DNA of 64,000 nt from Billgrantia zhangzhouensis (GTDB lineage Bacteria; Pseudomonadota; Gammaproteobacteria; Pseudomonadales; Halomonadaceae). Position 1 is the first letter of the stretch, and each line of letters starts with the position of its first letter. The position numbers and the translations under genes were made by a program. The DNA is taken from NCBI RefSeq assembly GCF_021404465.1, contig NZ_JABFTT010000013.1, positions 62,001-126,000 on the forward strand, given 5' to 3'. The notes beneath the pieces were generated by a model, which was given only the letters and a program-made list of their open reading frames with translations, did no database searches and was not told where the DNA came from. Of this stretch, positions 30,462 through 43,035 are shown piece by piece.

Positions 30462-31733
30462 TCAGGGGGCTTCCTCGGCGAGTTCCATGATCAGGCGCGT
30501 GGCCAGATAGAGGCGCGGCACCACGCTGTGCAGTTCGACATATTCGTCGCTGCTGTGGTAGCGGCCTCCCACCAGGCCGAGTGACTCGAGCACTGCCGGG
30601 CGCTCAGCATCGGGCTGGTAGGCGTAGGCGGCGTCGGTGCCACCGCCGATTTCCACCGCACCGAGTTCCAGGCCCAGCTCTGCATAGATGGCCTTGGCCG
30701 TCTCGGCCAGTTCCTGGGTTTGCGGGTTCTCCGGCAGCGGCGGGCGACCGCGCTCCAGGCGGAACTCCACGTCGGTATCCTCGATCAGGCGGCTGGCGAT
30801 GATCTCGTTGGCTTCCTCGCTCACGCGTTCGTACTCGTCGGCTTCGAAGTAGCGCATGTCGCCCTCGGCCCGGGCGTACTCGGGAATGATGTTGCGGGTG
30901 CCGCCGCCCTCGACCACCGTCCAGTTGAGGGTGGTTTCCTTGTCGGGGTCGCCAAGTTCGCTGAGCTGGAGCAACTGATGGGAGAGTTCCATCACTGCGT
31001 TGCGCCCCTCGTCCGGGGCGCTACCGGCATGCGAGGCACGGCCGGTCACTTCGAGAAAGGCGTAGTTGATGCCCTTGGTCACGGTAGTTACCGCATCCGT
31101 GCCGTCTTCCCCCAGGGTCGGTTCGAACACCAGCACCGCGTCCTGCTCGGCGGCGAGCTGCTGGATGAGATCGCGGGAGCCCAGCGAGCCGCGCTCCTCG
31201 TCGGGATTGAACACCACCGTCAGCGTGCCATAGCCGTCGTATTCCAGCTCCTCGAGTATCGCCAGGCTGTGCAGGATGATTGCCACGCCGCCCTTGGCAT
31301 CACCCACGCCGGGGCCGAAGGCGCGCCCATCCTCTGTGCGATACGGCCGCTCGGCCGCGGTTCCCTCGCCGAACACCGTGTCGTAGTGAATCATCAGCAT
31401 GATGTCGCGCTCGCCGCTACCCTCAAGAGTGCCGACCAGCGTATTGCCGCCAAGCTCTTCGGAGGGATGGGTCTCGACCTCGGCGCCCAGCTTACGCAGG
31501 CGCTCGTCGAGAATCGCCTCGACCTCGGCCAGGCCCGGCTCGTAAGTGGTGCCGGAATCGATGTTGACCAGGGTTTCGAGCGTTTCGAGCAACGGCTCCT
31601 CGTGGCGCTCGGCGGCATCGAGTACCGCCTGGTCGGCTTCGGTGGCAACAGGCTCGGCGTTGACGGAAGCGGCAGCGAACATGGCGGCCAGGGCCGCGCC
31701 GCAGCACAGCGGCTTGAGGGGGAGTCCATTCAT
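30462..31733 (-). CDS. Secreted M20 family zinc peptidase, glutamate carboxypeptidase-like
   Basis: 423 aa with a signal peptide ending SVNA near residue 26, so it is periplasmic. Metal ligands fit the M20 di-zinc site: His116 and Asp118 in IHYDTVF, Asp145 in GVGDAKGG, Glu179/Glu180 in PDEERGS, Glu204 in FEPTL, His393 in RYHSSDE. The dimerisation domain begins near KGINYAFLEVTGRASHAG. The order resembles carboxypeptidase G2, which removes C-terminal glutamate, but the substrate is unproven. It has its own terminator. Confidence 0.9.
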   Translation of the reverse strand: MNGLPLKPLCCGAALAAMFAAASVNAEPVATEADQAVLDAAERHEEPLLETLETLVNIDSGTTYEPGLAEVEAILDERLRKLGAEVETHPSEELGGNTLVGTLEGSGERDIMLMIHYDTVFGEGTAAERPYRTEDGRAFGPGVGDAKGGVAIILHSLAILEELEYDGYGTLTVVFNPDEERGSLGSRDLIQQLAAEQDAVLVFEPTLGEDGTDAVTTVTKGINYAFLEVTGRASHAGSAPDEGRNAVMELSHQLLQLSELGDPDKETTLNWTVVEGGGTRNIIPEYARAEGDMRYFEADEYERVSEEANEIIASRLIEDTDVEFRLERGRPPLPENPQTQELAETAKAIYAELGLELGAVEIGGGTDAAYAYQPDAERPAVLESLGLVGGRYHSSDEYVELHSVVPRLYLATRLIMELAEEAP

Positions 31734-31873
31734 GGCTGTGTCCCTGTAGTGTTCTTGGCTATCGGTGGCTCGGCCACGCAGATGCGAGGCGCTGGGTAGA
31801 GTCTAGGCCAGGTGCCCGCGAACGCCACCTATCGGCCTGCCTTGGATTGGAGATTCACCTCGTGCAAAACGAC

Positions 31874-31897
31874 GACACCCGCCGAGTGGCGGGTGTC
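31874..31897 (-). terminator. Hairpin after typA
   Basis: Stem GACACCCGCC with GGCGGGTGTC, 20 bp past the typA stop, followed on the minus strand by GTCGTTTTG. It is a plausible terminator with a short T-tract. Confidence 0.65.
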
Positions 31898-31916
31898 ATT
31901 GAGAAGCGAGCGAGGC

Positions 31917-33764
<1,848 letters not shown>

Positions 33765-34105
33765 AGGGTGTGACTCATCAACAGGGGCGCACCTATGTAC
33801 ACATCGGGAGGACGTACCCTAGGCGCGGGGTAGGGAGTGGAGGCGCATTGTACAGGTAAGCGGGGAAGGGGAATAGCACAACCTCTCAATATGGGGGGGC
33901 ATCAGCCTGGGGCGTGGCGCTTCCCCATCCGCTTGGGGTGGTCCGGGCCATGCCGTCGTTTCGTCATGGCGGACATGAGTGGGAGAGCGCGATGGGAAGA
34001 AATTCAGTAAGGGCATTTTGCCGCTACTTTTCTACACTTATTCACACACTCTGTAACGCGGCCGCGTTGCGAGCGGCCCTCCCATCCTCGGTGGAGCCCT
34101 GTGCC
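33765..34105. other. Intergenic region between typA and the glycosyltransferase-like gene
   Basis: 341 bp. It must hold the divergent promoters of typA and the gene at 34106. Apart from the TACAAT box for typA, I see no conserved element, RNA or gene. An open frame continues upstream of 34106 to 33914, but its peptide lacks family features. Confidence 0.4.
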
Positions 34106-34645
34106 ATGCCCCTTTCCAGTGTCATTCTCGATGCTCGCAGTGCCGGCGCGAAATTGCCACGCAATCTGGTTTCTTTCGAGCAGGCGGCCAGGCGGTGGCA
34201 GGGGATCTATGAACTGTTGCTGGTGGACGATACCGGGGACCACCGCTTGCCGGCCCTGGCGCAGCGTTATCGGGCAACCCTGTTGTCGTGTGGCTCCACA
34301 CCCCTGGGGAGCCGGCTCAATGCTGCCGTGAGAGCCAGCCGTGGTGAGCTGCTGCTGTTTCCCGGGCTGGCGGACCGCCGTGCAATGAACTGGTTGAGCC
34401 ACTGGCTGGTCGAGATCGAGCCGGGCGAACAGTGGGATGCGGCCATACTGCCGGTGCGTCGCCATGGCTGGCTGCGACGCTGGTGGTTGCTGCAGCGCCC
34501 GTCGCCATTGGACACCTTCTGGGTGGTGCGAACCTGGTTCGAGCGCATCGGCGGCTTCGACCCGCAGTTGGGCAGCGACGCCCTGCCCGATCTGCTCGAG
34601 CGACTGCGGGCCTGTCAGGCGCGGGTGTCGGTAGAGACTGCTTGA
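34106..34645 (+). CDS. Degenerate GT-A glycosyltransferase-like protein
   Basis: 179 aa from ATG at 34106, where GGAG lies upstream and the family-like sequence begins (MPLSSVILDARSAG). The parts SRLNAAVRASRGELLLF and TFWVVRTWFERIGGFDPQLG resemble small family 2 glycosyltransferases. Where those have a D-x-D metal site after GELLLF, this protein has PGLADRR, so the usual donor-binding acidic pair is missing. It may be inactive or have a new role. It ends about 350 bp before glnA and is not obviously part of the nitrogen regulon. Confidence 0.6.
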   Translation: MPLSSVILDARSAGAKLPRNLVSFEQAARRWQGIYELLLVDDTGDHRLPALAQRYRATLLSCGSTPLGSRLNAAVRASRGELLLFPGLADRRAMNWLSHWLVEIEPGEQWDAAILPVRRHGWLRRWWLLQRPSPLDTFWVVRTWFERIGGFDPQLGSDALPDLLERLRACQARVSVETA

Positions 34646-34995
34646 GAAGAGCGCCGCCATCGCACCCAAGTGGTGCATTGTCGATTCATGCGCACCATGA
34701 TGGCGCATAAATTCTATCCCGATGGGGCTCGAAGTGGCTAGGCGGGCAGGCTTGGTGCAGGTCGATACAGTGCGGTGCAATTTATATTTCTTGTAAAACA
34801 ATGTATTGCCATTTTTTTGTCTTGGCTTGGTGCAAGATTGGCACAGCATCTGCATTAGCATGAGCAGCTCGCCATGCTTGTGTATGGCGAACGTGGGCAG
34901 CTGGCCCACAGCGTGCTACAACGGGTGCTGCAACGAACCAGCACCAGTGGACTTCAGCCAATCGAATCGAGCCACAGCTCAAACGGAGGACACAC
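34646..34995 (+). promoter_or_regulatory. glnA control region with NtrC sites and a sigma-54 promoter
   Basis: The gene-free 350 bp before glnA contain TGCGCACCATGATGGCGCA at 34689-34707, an imperfect palindrome close to the NtrC consensus TGCACCANNNTGGTGCA, and half-sites such as TGGTGCA at 34671 and 34754. The -24/-12 element TTGGCACAGCATCTGCA at 34838-34854 has GG and GC spaced by 10 bp. NtrC-phosphate activation of sigma-54 polymerase under nitrogen limitation is the established mechanism. Confidence 0.8.
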
Positions 34996-36402
34996 ATGTC
35001 AGCCAAGACTCTCGCCCTGATCGAAGAACATGACGTGAAATGGGTGGACCTGCGCTTCACCGACACGCGGGGCAAGGAGCAGCACGTTACCATTCCGGCC
35101 CGTGACGTGGACGAGGAGTTCTTCGAGAACGGCCAGATGTTCGATGGTTCCTCGATCTCCGGCTGGAAGGGCATCAACGAATCCGACATGATCCTGCGTC
35201 CGGAAGACGGTACCGCCTTCCTCGACCCGTTCACCGAGGACGCCACCCTGGTGCTGCGCTGCGATATTATCGAGCCGGCCACCATGCAGGGCTATGATCG
35301 CGATCCGCGTTCCATCGCCAAGCGCGCCGAGGCCTACCTGCAGTCCACCGGCCTGGGCGACACCGCTTTCTTCGGCCCGGAGCCCGAGTTCTTCATCTTC
35401 GATGAGGTTCACTGGAAGGCCGACATCGAAGGCGCCATGTACAAGATCACCTCCGAAGAGGGGGCCTGGTCCACCGACCGTCAGGTCGAAGGCGGCAACC
35501 TGGGCCACCGTCCGCGTGTCAAGGGCGGCTACTTCCCGGTGCCCCCGGTCGACAGCTTCCACGACATTCGCGGTGCCATGTGCAACACGCTGGAAGCCAT
35601 TGGCCAGAGCGTCGAAGTGCATCACCACGAGGTATCCAACGCCGGCCAGAACGAGATCGGCGTGAAGTTCAACACCTTGGTGAAGAAGGCCGACGAAGTC
35701 CAGGAAATGAAATACGTGATCCACAACGTGGCTCACGCCTACGGCAAGACCGCTACTTTCATGCCCAAGCCGCTGGTCGGCGACAACGGCAGCGGCATGC
35801 ACGTGCACCAGTCGTTCTGGAAGGATGGTCAGAACCAGTTTGCCGGCGACCAGTACGCGGGCCTGTCCGAAATGGCGCTGTACTACATCGGCGGTATCAT
35901 CAAGCACGCCCGTGCCCTGAACGCCTTCACCAACGCTTCCACCAACTCCTACAAGCGTCTGGTGCCGGGCTTCGAAGCGCCGGTCATGCTCGCCTACAGT
36001 GCGCGCAACCGCTCTGCGTCGATCCGTATTCCGTACACCGCGAGCCCTAAGGGCAAGCGCATCGAGGCCCGCTTCCCGGACCCGACCGCCAACCCCTACC
36101 TGGCTTTCGCCGCCATGCTGATGGCCGGCATCGACGGTATCAAGAACAAGATCCACCCCGGCGACGCCATGGACAAGAACCTCTATGACCTGCCGCCGGA
36201 AGAGGGCAAGAAGGTGCCGACCGTGGCGCACAGCCTCGATCAGGCCCTGGAAGCCTTGGACAAGGATCGTGCCTTCCTCACCGAAGGCGGCGTGTTCACT
36301 GACGACATGATCGATGCCTACATCGAGCTGAAGATGGAAGACGTCGAGCGTATTCGCATGACCACGCACCCGATCGAGTTCGACATGTACTACAGCTGCT
36401 AA
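34996..36402 (+). CDS. glnA: Glutamine synthetase type I
   Basis: 468 aa, the same length as the E. coli enzyme. It makes glutamine from glutamate, ammonia and ATP as a cytoplasmic dodecamer. Visible motifs are [17 protein letters not shown], the glutamate/metal region [12 protein letters not shown], the ATP-binding loop [16 protein letters not shown] and the adenylylation tyrosine at position 397 in NLYDLPPEE. The enzyme is therefore probably of the reversibly adenylylated type. GGAGG precedes the start. It lies upstream of ntrBC but has its own promoter and terminator. Confidence 0.98.
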   Translation: MSAKTLALIEEHDVKWVDLRFTDTRGKEQHVTIPARDVDEEFFENGQMFDGSSISGWKGINESDMILRPEDGTAFLDPFTEDATLVLRCDIIEPATMQGYDRDPRSIAKRAEAYLQSTGLGDTAFFGPEPEFFIFDEVHWKADIEGAMYKITSEEGAWSTDRQVEGGNLGHRPRVKGGYFPVPPVDSFHDIRGAMCNTLEAIGQSVEVHHHEVSNAGQNEIGVKFNTLVKKADEVQEMKYVIHNVAHAYGKTATFMPKPLVGDNGSGMHVHQSFWKDGQNQFAGDQYAGLSEMALYYIGGIIKHARALNAFTNASTNSYKRLVPGFEAPVMLAYSARNRSASIRIPYTASPKGKRIEARFPDPTANPYLAFAAMLMAGIDGIKNKIHPGDAMDKNLYDLPPEEGKKVPTVAHSLDQALEALDKDRAFLTEGGVFTDDMIDAYIELKMEDVERIRMTTHPIEFDMYYSC

Positions 36403-36441
36403 GCAGCCGCGTCCGGCGCGGTTAGGCGCCGGTCTGGCATC

Positions 36442-36472
36442 AGGGGCTCCGCATCGCGGGGCCCTTTTTCGT
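36442..36472 (+). terminator. Intrinsic terminator of glnA
   Basis: A GC-rich stem (GGGGCTCCGC with GCGGGGCCC, one wobble pair) and an ATC loop are followed by TTTTTCGTT, about 40 bp after the glnA stop. Confidence 0.85.
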
Positions 36473-36836
36473 TGTGCCGGCCTCGCTCTACGGACGGCAT
36501 GCCGAGGTACGTTGCCCCATGCTGGTTACCCGATCCTCAATGGTTGGTCATTCCTGTGCTTCGATGCACCAAGTCCGATGCACCAGGACAGAGGCAAACC
36601 ATGCTTCCTGTCTAGCAGCTTTGCCATTAATGCACCATTATGGTGCGCACAGGATCACGCTTTCGCTCTGAAACGGCGCCATGCCGCGCCAATAGGGGTT
36701 GGCGCACTTCTTGCTAGGAATGTTAAGCCTTGGACTGCCGGGCACTGTATCGGCAATGGAGCGCTTCCTGCCGATGCGCCATGACGATGCAAGCGTCGCG
36801 CTAAGCATTACTGCATTCACCGAGGGAAGGTCGTAA
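36473..36836 (+). promoter_or_regulatory. ntrBC control region: NtrC dyad and sigma-54 promoter
   Basis: TGCACCATTATGGTGCGCA at 36631-36649 is almost the textbook NtrC site. A -24/-12 element TGGCGCACTTCTTGCT lies at 36700-36715 with exact GG-N10-GC spacing. Additional TGCACCA half-sites occur near 36564 and 36579. This predicts that ntrBC is autoactivated separately from glnA. Confidence 0.8.
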
Positions 36837-37875
36837 ATGTATCGACGCCTGATGGAACACCTCACCACGGCAGTGCTGCTGCTGGATGACGAGCTGCGGT
36901 TGAGCTGGATGAATCCGGCGGCCGAGGCTCTGCTGGCGGTCAGCCTGGGCCGGGTGCAGGGCCACAGCCTGACAGCGCTCTTGACCGGGGACGACGGCAT
37001 GGGAGAGGTGCTGGCCAAGGCGCGCGACGACCAGCATCCCTTTACTCAGCGCGAGGTCAGGCTGGCACTGCCCGGCGGTACGGCGGTCACCGTGGATTAC
37101 ACGGTCACGCCGCTGTCGATGCCCGAACTGCTGGTGGAAATGGAGCCGCGCGACCGCCTGCTACGCATCTCCCGCGAGGAAGCCCTGCTCAACCGTCAGG
37201 AAGCGATCAAGGTGCTGTCACGTGGCCTGGCGCACGAGGTCAAGAACCCGCTGGGCGGGATTCGTGGCGCTGCCCAACTGCTCGAGCGCGACCTCGACGA
37301 TCCTGCCCTGAAGGAGTTCACCCGCATCATCGTCGAGGAAGCCGACCGGCTGCGCGACCTGGTCGACAGCATGCTGGGGCCGAACAAGTTGCTGCGCCAC
37401 GAGCCGCTCAATGTGCACAGGGTCCTGGAGCGGGTGCGCGCGCTGCTAATGGCGGAAACGCCGAGCGTGACGATCGAGCGTGACTACGATCCCAGCCTGC
37501 CGGACTTCCCAGGTGACGAGGCTCAGATGATCCAGGCGGTGCTCAATGTGGCGCGCAACGCCGTGGAAGCGATGACCGAGGCTGGAACCGAAGCACCGAG
37601 CTTGCTGCTGCGCACCCGGGCGCGGCGTCAGTTCACCCTGGGTGCCGAGCGCCACCGCCTGGTCTGCGAGGTGGCACTGATCGACAACGGCCCCGGCATC
37701 CCCGAGAGCCTGCAGGAGACCCTGTTCTATCCCATGGTCTCGGGGCGTGCCGACGGCAGCGGGCTGGGGTTGTCCATCGCCCAGGGCATTCTGCATCAGC
37801 ATCAGGGGCTGATCGAATGCGAGTCCCGGCCCGGACACACCGAATTTCGTCTGCTTATTCCTTTGGAGAGGCGCC

Positions 37876-37883
<8 letters not shown>
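36837..37883 (+). CDS. ntrB: Nitrogen regulation sensor kinase NtrB
   Basis: 348 aa, soluble two-component histidine kinase/phosphatase. An N-terminal PAS domain (about 5-110, LLLDDELRLSWMNPAAE) is followed by the H-box with His133 in SRGLAHEVKNPLGG. The N-box reads LNVARNAVEAM, and the ATP lid motifs are DNGPGIPE and GRADGSGLGLSIAQ. With PII control, NtrB phosphorylates NtrC when nitrogen is limiting. The stop overlaps the ntrC start by 8 bp. ATG at 36837 is preceded by GAGGGAAGG. Confidence 0.96.
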
Positions 37884-39285
<1,402 letters not shown>

Positions 39286-39304
39286 GCCGAGCTGCTGGTG
39301 AGAA

Positions 39305-39348
39305 GCATGACATTGCGATGACACTGGCATGACCCTGCGATGACGAAT
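39305..39348. promoter_or_regulatory. Four 11-bp direct repeats, PhoB-box-like
   Basis: ATGAC recurs at 39307, 39318, 39329 and 39340, always 11 bp apart, and most units continue with TG four bases on. PhoB binds 7-bp half-sites with 4-bp spacers, that is, an 11-bp period, with core TGTCA, which is TGACA on the other strand. The position is between ntrC and the phn operon. The orientation is opposite to the standard arrangement, so binding is only inferred. Confidence 0.5.
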
Positions 39349-39437
39349 GGCGCCAAGGCATTGTTGTGTCGTCGCAGCAACCCGCGAGACTCGCTGGTGG
39401 TGTGACTTTTGGCCGTGCCGATGTCACGCAATTGTTA

Positions 39438-39449
39438 TTGTCTAGACAA
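39438..39449. promoter_or_regulatory. Palindromic operator TTGTCTAGACAA before phnC (candidate PhnF site)
   Basis: A perfect 12-bp palindrome 54 bp upstream of phnC. Almost the same 12-mer (ATGTCTAGACAA) covers the phnF start codon at 42283-42294. GntR/HutC-type regulators such as PhnF bind short palindromes like this, so it is a good operator candidate. Confidence 0.65.
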
Positions 39450-39503
39450 CTGCGTTTCATCTCCTGCCGTGACACTGATGCCATCCGTATAGAGGAAGGC
39501 ATC

Positions 39504-40331
39504 ATGTCGATCACCCGTATCGCTGTCGAACGACTCAGCAAGAGCTTCGGCCAGACCCAGGTACTGAGCGAGGTCGGCTTCGAGATCGAAGCCGGCGAAA
39601 TGGTGGCCCTCATTGGGCCTTCCGGCTCGGGGAAGTCCACTCTGTTGCGCCATCTCGTAGGGCTGACCGTCGCCAACCGCCAAACCGGTGGCCGTGTCAC
39701 CGTCATGGGTCATGACATCCAGTGCGATGGCCGGTTGATCCGACGCTCTCGTGCCGAGCGTTGCCGTACCGGTTATATCTTCCAGCAGTTCAACCTGGTA
39801 GGGCGGCTCAGTGTGATGACCAATGTATTGATCGGTCGCCTGGGCTCGATGCCGCGTTGGCGAGCGTTGCTGGGACACTTCAGCGAGGAGGAGCGTAGCC
39901 AAGCGCGTCATGCCCTGGCCCGAGTAGGGCTCGGCGAGCTTGCTGGCCAACGTGCCAATACGCTCTCCGGCGGTCAGATGCAGCGTGTCGCCATCGCGCG
40001 TGCGTTAGTACAGGATGCCGACATTATTTACGCCGATGAGCCCATCGCTTCTCTCGACCCGCGCAGTGCCCGGGAAGTCATGGACATTCTCAAGCGCATC
40101 AATGCCGAGGATGGGCGTACCATCCTCGTCACCCTGCATCAGGTTGAGTATGCGCGTCGCTATTGCCCGCGCACGATCGCCCTCAAGCAAGGCCGCCTTT
40201 ATCACGACGGTCCCACCGCCGAGCTGACCGATTCCCGACTCCAGGCACTTTATGACAATGCCGACCTGGACGAAATGCACGACACATCTGCACCCAACGA
40301 CAGTCTGGTGGCCTTGGGGGCTGTCGGCTGA
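39504..40331 (+). CDS. phnC: Phosphonate ABC transporter ATPase PhnC
   Basis: 275 aa from ATG at 39504 with AGAGGAAGG upstream; the open frame extends further but that part covers the operator. Nucleotide-binding motifs are complete: Walker [11 protein letters not shown]-loop [14 protein letters not shown] (typical of PhnC), signature LSGGQMQ, Walker [16 protein letters not shown]-loop TLHQVE. It energises PhnDE uptake of phosphonates. First gene of a 13-gene operon with short gaps and overlaps. Confidence 0.95.
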   Translation: MSITRIAVERLSKSFGQTQVLSEVGFEIEAGEMVALIGPSGSGKSTLLRHLVGLTVANRQTGGRVTVMGHDIQCDGRLIRRSRAERCRTGYIFQQFNLVGRLSVMTNVLIGRLGSMPRWRALLGHFSEEERSQARHALARVGLGELAGQRANTLSGGQMQRVAIARALVQDADIIYADEPIASLDPRSAREVMDILKRINAEDGRTILVTLHQVEYARRYCPRTIALKQGRLYHDGPTAELTDSRLQALYDNADLDEMHDTSAPNDSLVALGAVG

Positions 40332-40360
40332 ATCTCCGACCGATCATGAGGAACCCGACC

Positions 40361-41398
40361 ATGCTATGCCGTGCTCTACGTCGCATCACACTACCCGTTA
40401 TCGCCAGTTTTGGTCTGCTGGGTAGCCAGTATGCCGCCGCCGGGGAGTTAGATACCCTGCGCTTTGGCATCATTTCCACCGAGTCGAGCCAGAACCAGGA
40501 ACCACAGTGGCGCCCGTTTCTCGAAGATATGTCGGCATCCCTCGGCATCGAGGTCGAGCCGTTCTTCGCCAATGACTACGCGGCGGTGATCCAGGCCATG
40601 CGCTTCGACAAGATCGACCTCGCCTGGTACGGCAACAAGTCGGCAATGGAGGCGGTCGACCGAGCTGGGGGCGAAATCTTCGCCCAGGTCGTGCACGAGA
40701 ATGGGCAGCCCGGCTACCGGAGCCTGCTGATCGTGCACAGGGAAAGTCCTTTCGAAACCGTCGAGGACATCCTCGCCAATGCCAGCGAATTGACCTTTGG
40801 CAATGGGGATCCAAACTCTACCTCCGGCTACCTGGTACCTGGCTATTACGTCTTCGCTCAGAACGATGTCGATCCCCGTCAGGCATTCAAGCGTTCGCTC
40901 AATTCCAATCATGAGACCAACGCACTATCGGTGGCTAACCAGCAGATCGATGTCGCCACCTTCAATAGCGGGGCTCTCGAGCGTCTCGAGCTGAATGCGG
41001 CCGACAAGGCCGAGCAGCTCAAGGTGATCTGGGAGTCACCACTGATTCCTTCCAACCCCCTGGTATGGCGTGAGGCACTTCCCGCAGAGATGAAGGCGAA
41101 GCTGCGCGACTTCTTCGAGCACTACGGTGAGACTGCCGAGCAGCACGAGATCATTGCGTCCTTGCAGTGGGCCGGATTTAAGGCATCGGATAACGATCAG
41201 CTGCTGCCTATCCGCCAGCTCGAGCTGTTCAAGCAGCGGCTCGAGATCGAGAACGACGATGGCATCGCCGCCGACGACAAGGCGCGTCGACTCGCCGAGT
41301 TGGATGCGCAGTTGGCAGTGCTCGACGAGCGCCTCGAGGCTCGCGAAGCCGCTCAGTCCGAGCGGGAAGCGCCCGATATGGCCGCTGTGACCCAGTAA
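40361..41398 (+). CDS. phnD: Phosphonate-binding periplasmic protein PhnD
   Basis: 345 aa. I place the start at ATG 40361 because GAGGA at 40347-40351 sits upstream of it; ATG 40346 is the alternative. A signal peptide ends near SQYAAA. The mature protein begins ELDTLRFGIISTESSQNQEPQW and contains FFANDYAAVIQAMRFDKIDLAWYGNKSAMEA, both highly typical of PhnD. It captures phosphonates in the periplasm for PhnCE. Length fits the family, with a charged C-terminal tail. Confidence 0.95.
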   Translation: MLCRALRRITLPVIASFGLLGSQYAAAGELDTLRFGIISTESSQNQEPQWRPFLEDMSASLGIEVEPFFANDYAAVIQAMRFDKIDLAWYGNKSAMEAVDRAGGEIFAQVVHENGQPGYRSLLIVHRESPFETVEDILANASELTFGNGDPNSTSGYLVPGYYVFAQNDVDPRQAFKRSLNSNHETNALSVANQQIDVATFNSGALERLELNAADKAEQLKVIWESPLIPSNPLVWREALPAEMKAKLRDFFEHYGETAEQHEIIASLQWAGFKASDNDQLLPIRQLELFKQRLEIENDDGIAADDKARRLAELDAQLAVLDERLEAREAAQSEREAPDMAAVTQ

Positions 41399-41454
41399 GT
41401 CTGCCGCCAACACGATGCCAAGAGGGGCATGTCAGCCCCTCTTAGGGAGACCCC

Positions 41455-42246
41455 ATGAATATGTCGCCCCCCATGCTCACCAGCACACCGGCCAAGCGTA
41501 GCTGGTTGCATCTAATCGGTTGGAGCATGGCACTAGCGGTGCTAGCTTGGGCCTGGCAAGGCGCCGAGATGCAACCCAGTGCATTGATGACTAACGCTGG
41601 CAACATGACCGAACTCGCCGGTGATTTTTTCCCGCCGCGTTTCGGCAACCTCGGGTACTACATCGATCTGATGCTGGTGACCGTACAGATTGCCATCTGG
41701 GGCACACTGCTGGCGGTGGCGTTCGCTATCCCATGCAGCCTGCTCTCTTCGGAGAACCTGGTGCCGTGGTGGGTCTACCAGCCCATGCGCCGCTTGATGG
41801 ACGCCTGCCGAGCCATCAACGAGCTGGTCTTTGCCATGCTCTTCGTGGTTGCCGTGGGGCTTGGCCCCTTCGCCGGTACCCTGGCGCTATTCGTCCACAC
41901 CACCGGTGTTCTCGCCAAACTCTTCTCCGAAGCCGTGGAGGCCAGCGAGGCCGGTCCCATGGAGGGCGTTCGCGTCACCGGTGCCGGTCGTCTCGAGGAG
42001 ATCGTCTTCGGCCTGATTCCCCAGGTGTTGCCGCTATGGATATCGGTGAGTCTTTACCGCTTCGAGTCCAATATTCGCTCGGCCACCGTGCTCGGCATGG
42101 TCGGTGGAGGCGGTATCGGCGTGGCGCTGTGGGAAACCATGCGTGGTTTCCAGTATGCCGAGACCGCCACGATCATGCTGGTGATCATCGTCGCCGTCAC
42201 CCTGCTCGACATGCTGTCGCAAACCGTCCGCAAGCGTTTCATCTAG
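41455..42246 (+). CDS. phnE: Phosphonate ABC transporter permease PhnE
   Basis: 263 aa inner-membrane permease with about six hydrophobic segments. The coupling-loop region [35 protein letters not shown] carries the EAA-type motif of binding-protein-dependent permeases. [22 protein letters not shown] is a PhnE hallmark. A single full-length permease gene is present, with no split PhnE1/PhnE2. GGGAGA precedes the start. Confidence 0.94.
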   Translation: MNMSPPMLTSTPAKRSWLHLIGWSMALAVLAWAWQGAEMQPSALMTNAGNMTELAGDFFPPRFGNLGYYIDLMLVTVQIAIWGTLLAVAFAIPCSLLSSENLVPWWVYQPMRRLMDACRAINELVFAMLFVVAVGLGPFAGTLALFVHTTGVLAKLFSEAVEASEAGPMEGVRVTGAGRLEEIVFGLIPQVLPLWISVSLYRFESNIRSATVLGMVGGGGIGVALWETMRGFQYAETATIMLVIIVAVTLLDMLSQTVRKRFI

Positions 42247-42282
42247 TTTCTGATGGAAACGGCACTTTTCTTTGGAGTGAAT

Positions 42283-42294
42283 ATGTCTAGACAA
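42283..42294. promoter_or_regulatory. Second candidate PhnF operator, on the phnF start codon
   Basis: ATGTCTAGACAA differs from the palindrome at 39438 by one outer base. The first three bases are the phnF start codon, so bound regulator would sit on the translation start region of its own gene. Confidence 0.55.
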
Positions 42295-43035
42295 GTGACC
42301 GGAGGCTCGATCGACAAAACGCCGCGCTATCGTGAGCTGGCCGATACGCTGGCTCGCGAGGTGCGTACCGATTATACCCCCGGCGAATTGCTGCCTACCG
42401 AGGCGGTATTGGCCCAGCGCTTTGGGGTCAACCGCCATACCGTGCGCCGTGCGCTGGATGAACTGGTAGCCGCCGGCATGGTGACGCGCCACCAGGGGCG
42501 AGGCACCCAGGTCGTCGACCGCCGCCTCGACTATGCGGTCAGCGCCGGTAGCAAGGTGACCCAAAACCTTGCCGAGTTGGGGTTCGTATCCCATACCGAC
42601 TGTTTGTCGCAGGGGCTCGACGTGCCTCCCGAAGCGATCGCCCAGCGTTTCGGACGAGGCCCCGGTGAGCAATTGTTGTGCGTCGATACCCTGCGCCATA
42701 TCGACGGCGCTCCCGTGATGCTGCTGCGTCACTGGTTCGACCCCACGCGGGTACCCGGCTGGGAGCAGCGCTATCGTGGTGGCTCCACCCGCGCCCTGCT
42801 CAACCAGCACTACGGGCTTCAACTGGTTCGTCGGCGCGTACGCATCGAGGCCGGCAGTGCCACCCGCGACGACACACGCTATCTGTGCTGTCCGCTCAAC
42901 GCCCCGCTGCTGCAGCTCTCGAGCGACAACGTCGACCGCGACGGAACGTTGGTCGAGGTCTCGATCGGTCGCGCCCGGGCAGACCGGCTCGCCTACCACA
43001 TCGATTTCGATCCCACCGACGAGGTGCCCTCATGA
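42283..43035 (+). CDS. phnF: GntR/HutC family regulator PhnF
   Basis: 250 aa from ATG at 42283, with GGAG upstream. The N-terminal winged helix contains LLPTEAVLAQRFGVNRHTVRRALDELVAAGMVTRHQGRGTQV, classic for GntR regulators. The C-terminal UTRA-type ligand domain follows. It most likely represses the phn operon when phosphonate ligand is absent. Its own start codon lies inside a palindrome that also occurs upstream of phnC, which suggests autoregulation. The stop overlaps the phnG start (ATGA). Confidence 0.9.
   Translation: MSRQVTGGSIDKTPRYRELADTLAREVRTDYTPGELLPTEAVLAQRFGVNRHTVRRALDELVAAGMVTRHQGRGTQVVDRRLDYAVSAGSKVTQNLAELGFVSHTDCLSQGLDVPPEAIAQRFGRGPGEQLLCVDTLRHIDGAPVMLLRHWFDPTRVPGWEQRYRGGSTRALLNQHYGLQLVRRRVRIEAGSATRDDTRYLCCPLNAPLLQLSSDNVDRDGTLVEVSIGRARADRLAYHIDFDPTDEVPS

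Noticed and set aside
33914..34105. In-frame N-terminal extension of the glycosyltransferase-like gene
   Set aside because: The extension has no family similarity, and ATG 34106 has a ribosome-binding sequence.
34999..36369. 456-codon open frame antisense to glnA
   Set aside because: glnA is certain in the sense direction; the antisense peptide is an uninformative mirror of codon bias.
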